This document shows, piece by piece, positions 58,486-64,000 of a DNA stretch of 64,000 bases. The DNA is from an uncultured Prevotellaceae bacterium. GTDB taxonomy: Bacteria; Bacteroidota; Bacteroidia; Bacteroidales; Bacteroidaceae. The stretch is taken from the NCBI GenBank assembly GCA_902762565.1, contig CACWOS010000026.1:1-64000 (forward strand). Reading direction: 5' to 3'. The position numbers and the translations under genes were made by a program. The notes beneath the pieces were generated by a model, which was not told the origin of the DNA, ran no database searches, and saw only the letters and a list, made by a program, of their open reading frames with translations. The number at the start of each line of letters is the position of its first letter. Within the stretch, counting starts at the first letter, position 1.

Positions 58486-60444
58486 TTAAAGTCTCCCAAT
58501 GTTAACGCGTACGCCTGCATAGAACATAGCACCCTGAACGGGTCCCCACACCATCGTGGGGTCGAAGGTGCTGCTGAAGGGTTCAGCAGCGTTGATGATG
58601 GTCTGCTTCTGACGGAAACCTGTCAGATTCTCGCCACCGATGTAGACGGAGAAATGGCGGAACCAGCGGGTAATCTGTGCCGACACTTGTTCGTAAGCCT
58701 TGAAGCGGTCTTCCCAAAGGCCATTAACGGGCGTGGGCATACGTCCGCCACCATTCAGTTGCAGCGTGGCATCAAACTGCCAGAGACCGAGGGGTGTCTT
58801 GTAGCTGGCCGTGACGAGACCCTTGTAGCGACTGGTCAGCGGTTTCTCCATCAGTTCGCCGCCGTAGGTACACTTCACGTCGTTCCATCGCCAGGCTGCG
58901 GTCAGTTCCAGCCCCTTCACTATCGGGTAGGTGGCATCCACCTGTACCGTGTTGGAGTACGACTTACCATCGAGGTTAGTGATGCGTATCTCGTTGGGAT
59001 TGCTGTCGTAGTCGATGACGGCCTGCTGACTGAAATGCGTGTGATAATATTCGGCATTCAGTTTCAGCGTCTTGCCGAACATCGGAATGTAGAGCGAACT
59101 GCTGATACCATAGTTCCAGGCACATTCCTGTTCCAAATCGTCGATCACCAACTGACGTCCGCTAGCCAGAAGATTATTGTTCTCGGCTAGTGCATGCACA
59201 GTACGATAGCCTTTACCTGCTGAGAGACGCAGGCTGACAATCTCGTTGGGGGTCAGCTTCAGATGGAAACGGGGCGTGACGAAGGTGCCGTAGCGACTGC
59301 TGTGGTCAGCACGGATACCAGCCATTGCCACAATCTTATCGTTGAGATTGTAGGTGTACTGGGCATATATGCCAGGCGTCGTCTCTTTATCATCGCGAGT
59401 CAGATAGTCGTAGTTTAGCGAGAGACCTGTCGAGAGGTTGTGCTGCTCGTTGAAGTTCGTCTCGAACAACAGTTGTGCATAGACGTTCTTCTGATTCACA
59501 CTATAGTGCTTTTCTCCATAGTTGGCATCCAGCAGGTGCATCGAGGCATTACCCATCACAGCGATGTTCGTGCCGTGCTCAGGGTCGAGAATGAAGGCAT
59601 GCTTCATATAGCCTTCATAACGGTCGGTCTCTACACCTATTTTATATAGATGGTGAACATCGGGTGCCGTATGGTGCGTCTGTCCGCCCTCGCGCTTCTC
59701 CTTCACCAAGGCGAGACCACCGTGGAACATATAGTGCGCACCCTTCCACTTCCAGCGGTTCTGCAGGTTCCACTGGCGCACGTTGGGCTGATCGAGGAAT
59801 CCATCATTATTTACGTCGTGATGGCCGAAGTCATCCTGATAATGCGCCAACACTTCCGTACTCAACTTATCGTCCAAATGGATGTTGGCATCGACATTGG
59901 CCTCCAAGCGGCTCATGGTGTTGCCGTAGAGGTTTACCGTCAAGCCCTCATCGTTATCGGGCTTCAGATATTCGATGTCAATCTGGCCCGTAATACTCTC
60001 ATAACCGTTGCGGACGGACGAAGAGCCCTTCGACACCTGTATGCTGTTCATCCAGGGGCCAGGGACATAGTCGAGCGCAAAAGGAGCTGCCGCCCCACGG
60101 AAGTTAGGCAGGTTCTCGGTCAGCATTTGCACGTAGGTGCCGCTCAGTCCCAAGAGTTTAATCTGCTTGGCACCTGTGGCAGCGTCACTATAATTCACGT
60201 CAACTGAGGGATTCGTGGTAAAACTCTCGCCAAGGTTACAGCAGGCAGCCTTGAAGAGTTCTTCACGGTTAATAATCAGACCGTTTACGGCACCATTTAC
60301 CTTACGAACACCTGAACGGCGCGAAGTAATCGTTATATTCTGAAGATTCTGCGTCTTCATCGTGTCAGTCTGCAACGAATCTAGGTCTTGTCCGAAAACA
60401 GACAAAGTCAGCATCAGAACGATGCTAGTCATAAAAAATCTCAT
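58486..60444 (-). CDS. TonB-dependent outer-membrane receptor, probable metal uptake
   Basis: A 652-residue receptor with signal peptide (MRFFMTSIVLMLTLSVFGQ), a TonB-box-like start (QNITITSR), a plug domain (NREELFKAACCNLGESFTTN, VNYSDAATGAKQIKLLGLSG, VSKGSSSVRNGYESITGQ) and a 22-strand barrel. It lacks the usual carboxypeptidase-like N-terminal domain of SusC proteins. Two loops are His-rich (DDFGHHDVNNDG, GGQTHHTAPDVHHLY), suggesting metal capture. It lies between the HMA gene and the Cys-rich gene, so it is probably part of a copper or zinc acquisition set. Confidence 0.87.
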   Translation of the reverse strand: MRFFMTSIVLMLTLSVFGQDLDSLQTDTMKTQNLQNITITSRRSGVRKVNGAVNGLIINREELFKAACCNLGESFTTNPSVDVNYSDAATGAKQIKLLGLSGTYVQMLTENLPNFRGAAAPFALDYVPGPWMNSIQVSKGSSSVRNGYESITGQIDIEYLKPDNDEGLTVNLYGNTMSRLEANVDANIHLDDKLSTEVLAHYQDDFGHHDVNNDGFLDQPNVRQWNLQNRWKWKGAHYMFHGGLALVKEKREGGQTHHTAPDVHHLYKIGVETDRYEGYMKHAFILDPEHGTNIAVMGNASMHLLDANYGEKHYSVNQKNVYAQLLFETNFNEQHNLSTGLSLNYDYLTRDDKETTPGIYAQYTYNLNDKIVAMAGIRADHSSRYGTFVTPRFHLKLTPNEIVSLRLSAGKGYRTVHALAENNNLLASGRQLVIDDLEQECAWNYGISSSLYIPMFGKTLKLNAEYYHTHFSQQAVIDYDSNPNEIRITNLDGKSYSNTVQVDATYPIVKGLELTAAWRWNDVKCTYGGELMEKPLTSRYKGLVTASYKTPLGLWQFDATLQLNGGGRMPTPVNGLWEDRFKAYEQVSAQITRWFRHFSVYIGGENLTGFRQKQTIINAAEPFSSTFDPTMVWGPVQGAMFYAGVRVNIGRL

Positions 60445-60506
60445 TGTGTCATTCGTTTGATGTTAATATGTTTAAACCTCCCCACAAAATGAGGATAAGA
60501 CATCTG

Positions 60507-60532
60507 CCAAAGGGCAGCAGACTGCCCCTTGG
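60507..60532. other. Strong hairpin in the gap between the Cys-rich gene and the TonB receptor gene
   Basis: CCAAAGGGCAG and CTGCCCCTTGG form ten pairs of eleven around a 4-base loop. It is 13 bases after the stop of the upstream gene and has no T-run on either strand, so it may be a processing or attenuation element. Confidence 0.5.
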
Positions 60533-60545
60533 AAACATATTACAA

Positions 60546-60932
60546 TCAAATCAGAAGCACTTGTATGAAGTTCAGATAGTCACGAGGTGGACTTTTCCAC
60601 ACATCCGGATAGTACTGAACTTCGGCCTTGTTCTCCGTTGGCAGCAGCCATTCTGCGACAAGGCTTGGCAGAGTGGCCAGAATGGGTTGAATGACGTGGA
60701 AGTCGTACGAGACAGTCTGTGCCATATTCGTTGGCGAAAGCTCGAAATGTTCCACCGTCATACAGGGGGAGTTCATACTACAACTCATGTCGCTCATAGC
60801 ACCGTTACTGAATACGGTCATCATCTTGACCGTTCCAGTATGGGCACAGCGCGTGATGTTCACACCACTTCCGATGAACAGCAATGCCAACGAAAGTAGC
60901 AGCGATAACATGATATGAGTGAACTTCTTCAT
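60546..60932 (-). CDS. Small Cys-rich exported protein (HYC_CC_PP-like)
   Basis: A 128-residue protein with a hydrophobic N-terminal segment (ready signal or anchor: IMLSLLLSLALLFIGSG). The outside part carries the Cys/His pattern CAHTGTVKMM, MSCSMNSPCM and then EHFELSPTN. This spacing resembles the HYC_CC_PP family seen beside TonB receptors and HMA proteins in Bacteroidetes; the match is by pattern only. Probably binds a metal. A frame from 60995 is longer, but the -7 box at 60941-60948 (TATCTTTG on the minus strand) puts the start at ATG 60932. Confidence 0.65.
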   Translation of the reverse strand: MKKFTHIMLSLLLSLALLFIGSGVNITRCAHTGTVKMMTVFSNGAMSDMSCSMNSPCMTVEHFELSPTNMAQTVSYDFHVIQPILATLPSLVAEWLLPTENKAEVQYYPDVWKSPPRDYLNFIQVLLI

Positions 60933-60940
60933 TTCGGATG

Positions 60941-60948
60941 CAAAGATA
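60941..60948 (-). promoter_or_regulatory. -7 box of the metal-related gene set
   Basis: TATCTTTG on the minus strand, 8 bases before the start codon of the Cys-rich gene. Confidence 0.55.
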
Positions 60949-61022
60949 GAGACTTTTTCCCAACTTTGGGTATTTGATACAAATTCCTTAAACAAGTTTA
61001 ACTAAAAAGTCCCCCCAAAAAA

Positions 61023-61931
61023 TCAAGGTTTCCTAATAACCCATTCCTTATACAGACCATAGCCCGTCTTACAAGCATCATAGCCCAGCCAGCCTATGAT
61101 GATATTGTTAGTGAACAGAGTTGGCAGGAGTTTGAAAGCCACACGTGCCAGCCAGGGGCGCGTCATATATTTGTTGGCCTTCCGTTCCAGACGTTTCAGG
61201 TCAGGAAGGAGTTCAAGGGTATAATCAGTAATCTTCTCGATAGTGAAGCCACAATTCTCGAAGTGCGTGTTCCACTCGTCGAGCGACTCAATCATAGCCG
61301 AAGCCCCACCCTTGGAAATCAAGGCGATAGCGGTCTGGATGTGCCAGTCGAAAGTCTCGAAACGATCGCTGAGCGCATAGTCGTAGTTGACCATTACACC
61401 ACCAGGCTTCATGATACGGTAGAGTTCGCGGAGCACTTTCTCCTTATCGCTGCAATGCACCAAAGTCTCCAATCCATAGACGACATCCACCGACGCATCA
61501 GCAATCTGTGGCAGACTGCTGTAGTCTTGTTCGAATATCTGTGCATTGGCAGGCAACGTCAGATTCTTACGTGGCTGCAGGTCGAAGCCCCAGAAACGTG
61601 CTTCAGGACAGCTCTGGGCCAGATAGATGAGGTTGGCGCCCTGTCCACAACCCAACTCCACGACGAAGTCACCTTTTTTGATATATTCATAGACGGCATC
61701 TGGCTGGTGGTAGACATCCTCGTCAGTAAAGACAGCGTTCTTGGATATACGGAAGTGCATGAAACCGTCCTGTGAATGATAGTGCCTATAGGCCCAGTGG
61801 TTAATCTTGTAATAGGAACGGATTTGGTCTAGAGAATTCTTGTCACCCTCGATAATCTTCTTCAGATCGAGGAACTTTGACATCTCGTCGACTTTCGAAT
61901 GTAACCTGTAAATACTGTAATTGTGATTCAT
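61023..61931 (-). CDS. Class I SAM-dependent methyltransferase
   Basis: A 302-residue methyltransferase with motif I VVELGCGQGANLIYLA (about residues 84-99), an acidic end of strand 2 (FWGFDLQPR), SVDVVYGLETLVHCSD, and the post-motif LYRIMKPGGVMVNYDYAL. A C-terminal part of about 90 residues (PDLKRLERKANKYMTRPWLA...) is basic and partly hydrophobic and may bind a membrane or lipid substrate. The substrate is unknown; the nearest look-alikes are UbiE/sterol-type C- or O-methyltransferases. It follows mutB by 60 bases in the same direction, separated by a strong hairpin. Confidence 0.82.
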   Translation of the reverse strand: MNHNYSIYRLHSKVDEMSKFLDLKKIIEGDKNSLDQIRSYYKINHWAYRHYHSQDGFMHFRISKNAVFTDEDVYHQPDAVYEYIKKGDFVVELGCGQGANLIYLAQSCPEARFWGFDLQPRKNLTLPANAQIFEQDYSSLPQIADASVDVVYGLETLVHCSDKEKVLRELYRIMKPGGVMVNYDYALSDRFETFDWHIQTAIALISKGGASAMIESLDEWNTHFENCGFTIEKITDYTLELLPDLKRLERKANKYMTRPWLARVAFKLLPTLFTNNIIIGWLGYDACKTGYGLYKEWVIRKP

Positions 61932-61944
61932 ATCATAACATAAT

Positions 61945-61980
61945 TTTCTCCCCAGCCACTGGTCTGCGGCTGGGGAGAAA
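61945..61980. other. 13-bp perfect hairpin between mutB and the methyltransferase gene
   Basis: TTTCTCCCCAGCC (61945-61957) is exactly complementary to GGCTGGGGAGAAA (61968-61980), loop 10 bases. It starts 11 bases after the mutB stop in transcript direction. The plus-strand end is not T-rich, and on the minus strand only AAAATTA follows, so termination is uncertain; it may stabilise or separate the mutB message. Confidence 0.65.
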
Positions 61981-61991
61981 GGGGATTGAAA

Positions 61992-64000
61992 CTACTCTTT
62001 GTCGAGCAGAATCTTCATCATTTCAACAGCTGAATAAGGCACAGGAGTACCAGGGCCAAAGATGCAAGCAACACCAGCCTTGAAGAGGAAGTCGTAGTCC
62101 TGAGCAGGGATAACGCCACCAGCGGTGACCATAATATCCTCGCGGCCCAACTTCTTCAGTTCCTCAATAAGCTGTGGAATCAGCGTCTTATGACCAGCAG
62201 CCAGCGATGATGCACCAACGATGTGCACATCGTTCTCGACAGCCTCGCGGGCAGCCTCAGCGGGCGTCTGGAACAAGGGTCCCATATCGACGTCGAAACC
62301 ACAGTCGGCATATCCCGTAGCTACTACCTTTGCACCACGGTCGTGACCGTCCTGACCCATCTTGGCGATGAAGATACGTGGACGACGACCTTCTTTCTCA
62401 GCAAACTCGTCGGTCATCTTCTTGGCCAACTCGAAGTTTGCATCATTCTTTGATTCTGAACTATACACGCCTGAAATTGTTCTGATTACTGCTTTATAAC
62501 GGCCTACGATCTCTTCGCAGGCATCTGAAATCTCACCTAACGTACAACGCAGCTGCGCAGCCTTAACGGCCAGGTCAAGCAGGTTGTTCTCACTCTTACG
62601 GCCTTCTTTGAAGTCGCGGACGCATGCTGTGATAGCCTTGAGGGCTTCCTGACATGCGGCCTCGTCACGAGCGGCACGAACCTCCTTGAGGCACTCTTCC
62701 TGCTGCTTGCGCACAGCGGTATTGTCAACCTCAAGAATATCGATGGGATCCTCATGCTCCAAACGGTACTTATTAATACCAACGATGGTCTGCTGACCAG
62801 AGTCGATACGAGCCTGCGTACGAGCCGAAGCCTCCTCAATACGCATCTTGGGCAGACCAGTCTCGATGGCCTTAGCCATACCGCCCAGCTTCTCGATTTC
62901 CTGAATGTGCTCCCAAGCCTTGTGAACGAGCTCGTTGGTCAGGGTCTCCACATAGTAAGAACCTGCCCATGGGTCAATCTGCTTGCAGACCTTAGTCTCG
63001 TTCTGGATGTAAATCTGGGTATTACGAGCGATACGAGCCGAGAAGTCAGTAGGCAGAGCGATGGCCTCATCGAGGGCGTTGGTGTGCAATGACTGGGTGT
63101 GACCCAGCACGGCTGCCATCGCCTCGATACAGGTACGACCTACGTTGTTGAAGGGGTCTTGCTCGGTGAGTGACCAACCTGAAGTCTGCGAGTGAGTACG
63201 GAGAGCCAAAGACTTCGGATTCTTAGCACCAAAGCTCTTCACAATCTTAGCCCACAACAGTCGGCCTGCACGCATCTTGGCAATTTCCATGAAGTGGTTC
63301 ATACCGATGGCCCAGAAGAACGAGAGGCGAGGTGCGAAGGCATCCACATCAATACCAGCATTGACACCAGTACGCAGGTAGTCCATACCATCGGCCAGCG
63401 TATATGCCAACTCGATGTCGGCTGTGGCACCTGCCTCCTGCATGTGGTAACCTGAAATAGAAATGCTGTTGAACTTAGGCATCTTCTGAGAAGTGTACTC
63501 GAAGATATCAGCGATAATCTTCATCGAGAATGCGGGTGGGTAGATATAGGTGTTACGCACCATGAACTCCTTCAGAATATCGTTCTGAATGGTTCCTGCC
63601 ATCTCCTCCAACTTAGCACCCTGCTCCAGACCAGCTACGATGTAGAATGCCAGGATAGGCAATACGGCACCGTTCATGGTCATAGAGACAGACATTTTGT
63701 TCAAGGGGATGCCCGAGAAGAGCACCTTCATGTTCTCCTCATTGCAGATAGACACGCCAGCCTTACCCACGTCGCCTACCACACGGGGGTTGTCAGGATC
63801 GTAGCCACGGTGGGTAGGCAGGTCAAAGGCCACAGAGAGGCCCTTCTGACCCGAGGCCAGGTTACGACGATAGAAAGCATTTGACTCCTCAGCAGTAGAG
63901 AATCCGGCATACTGACGGATGGTCCACGGACGGAACGGATACATCATTGAATACGGACCACGGAGATAGGGAGGAATACCGGCTGTGAAGTCAAGGTGTT
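61992..64000 (-). CDS. mutB: Methylmalonyl-CoA mutase large subunit, N terminus outside the window
   Basis: The frame is open from the right edge (64000) to 61992: 17 codons before the first ATG at 63947 read [17 protein letters not shown], the known continuation of MutB, so the gene starts outside. The catalytic barrel has [31 protein letters not shown] and [19 protein letters not shown]. The C-terminal B12 domain carries [11 protein letters not shown] (DxHxxG). It interconverts succinyl-CoA and (R)-methylmalonyl-CoA with adenosylcobalamin, the propionate route typical of this group. mutA, the small subunit, is expected upstream, beyond the edge. Confidence 0.96.
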   Translation of the reverse strand, partial: HLDFTAGIPPYLRGPYSMMYPFRPWTIRQYAGFSTAEESNAFYRRNLASGQKGLSVAFDLPTHRGYDPDNPRVVGDVGKAGVSICNEENMKVLFSGIPLNKMSVSMTMNGAVLPILAFYIVAGLEQGAKLEEMAGTIQNDILKEFMVRNTYIYPPAFSMKIIADIFEYTSQKMPKFNSISISGYHMQEAGATADIELAYTLADGMDYLRTGVNAGIDVDAFAPRLSFFWAIGMNHFMEIAKMRAGRLLWAKIVKSFGAKNPKSLALRTHSQTSGWSLTEQDPFNNVGRTCIEAMAAVLGHTQSLHTNALDEAIALPTDFSARIARNTQIYIQNETKVCKQIDPWAGSYYVETLTNELVHKAWEHIQEIEKLGGMAKAIETGLPKMRIEEASARTQARIDSGQQTIVGINKYRLEHEDPIDILEVDNTAVRKQQEECLKEVRAARDEAACQEALKAITACVRDFKEGRKSENNLLDLAVKAAQLRCTLGEISDACEEIVGRYKAVIRTISGVYSSESKNDANFELAKKMTDEFAEKEGRRPRIFIAKMGQDGHDRGAKVVATGYADCGFDVDMGPLFQTPAEAAREAVENDVHIVGASSLAAGHKTLIPQLIEELKKLGREDIMVTAGGVIPAQDYDFLFKAGVACIFGPGTPVPYSAVEMMKILLDKE

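Noticed and set aside
1..64000. CRISPR arrays, transposases, integrases, tRNA or rRNA genes
   Set aside because: No spaced identical repeats, transposase or integrase motifs, or clover-leaf sequences were recognised on reading; the two 59-bp palindromes are only two copies 1 kb apart with genes between them.

Overview
The window looks like a chromosomal segment of a gut or rumen Bacteroidales bacterium, most like Prevotella and its relatives. The signs are promoters of the Bacteroidetes type (TTTG about 19-20 nt upstream of TAnnTTTG), weak Shine-Dalgarno sites, complex I with fused nuoCD and no nuoEFG next to it, secreted beta-barrels starting MKKIMM, a two-component-like regulator with a ligand propeller, DUF4890 and TonB-receptor genes, and a B12-dependent methylmalonyl-CoA mutase. 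No tRNA, rRNA, CRISPR array, insertion sequence or phage gene was seen. Both ends cut through genes (nuoL on the left, mutB on the right).

Layout. 1-5.8 kb: complex I genes, transcribed leftwards (nuoA-B-CD-H-I-J-K-L). 5.9-9.6 kb: a small Xre-type repressor, a BadF-type sugar kinase and a large MscS channel. 9.7-12.4 kb: three separate outer-membrane beta-barrel genes, each with its own promoter and hairpin terminator. 12.6-19.4 kb: kdsA and kdsD (Kdo synthesis), then a very large propeller sensor-regulator whose phosphorelay residues are lost, then a secreted phospholipase D/cardiolipin-synthase-like enzyme. 19.4-25.9 kb: a TPR protein with a solute-binding lipoprotein, radA, queC and hemW. 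26-28.2 kb: an EF-G paralogue with degenerate GTPase motifs. 28.2-31.7 kb: a leftward set of aldo/keto reductase, amidohydrolase and zinc alcohol dehydrogenase, resembling an oxidative deoxysugar route; its two inner gaps each hold a copy of the same 59-bp near-palindrome. 31.8-38.8 kb: an RNA methyltransferase, pgk with a DUF3298 lipoprotein, a three-part corrinoid methyltransferase fusion, and deoD.

38.9-50.2 kb is a rightward carbohydrate-degradation cluster: a broken GH141-like gene, GH31, a sodium/solute symporter, GH127/146, an intact GH141-like gene and a GH78-like gene, packed with overlaps or gaps of at most 9 nt. It has no susC/susD pair here; the symporter suggests uptake of small sugars already released. 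A membrane-embedded AraC regulator, a probable 27-residue membrane protein and a divergent TPR histidine kinase follow and may control it. 53.6-64 kb: a 0.5-kb repeat-bearing gap, a DUF4890 protein, a P-loop/CYTH protein, a prolyl oligopeptidase, a metal-related set (HMA protein, TonB receptor, Cys-rich small protein), a methyltransferase and mutB.

The most unusual items are the URO-D/homocysteine-methyltransferase/B12 fusion, the phospho-dead sensor-regulator, the paired 59-bp intergenic palindromes, the 27-residue membrane protein, and two proteins that carry intergenic-type simple repeats in frame inside their coding sequence.
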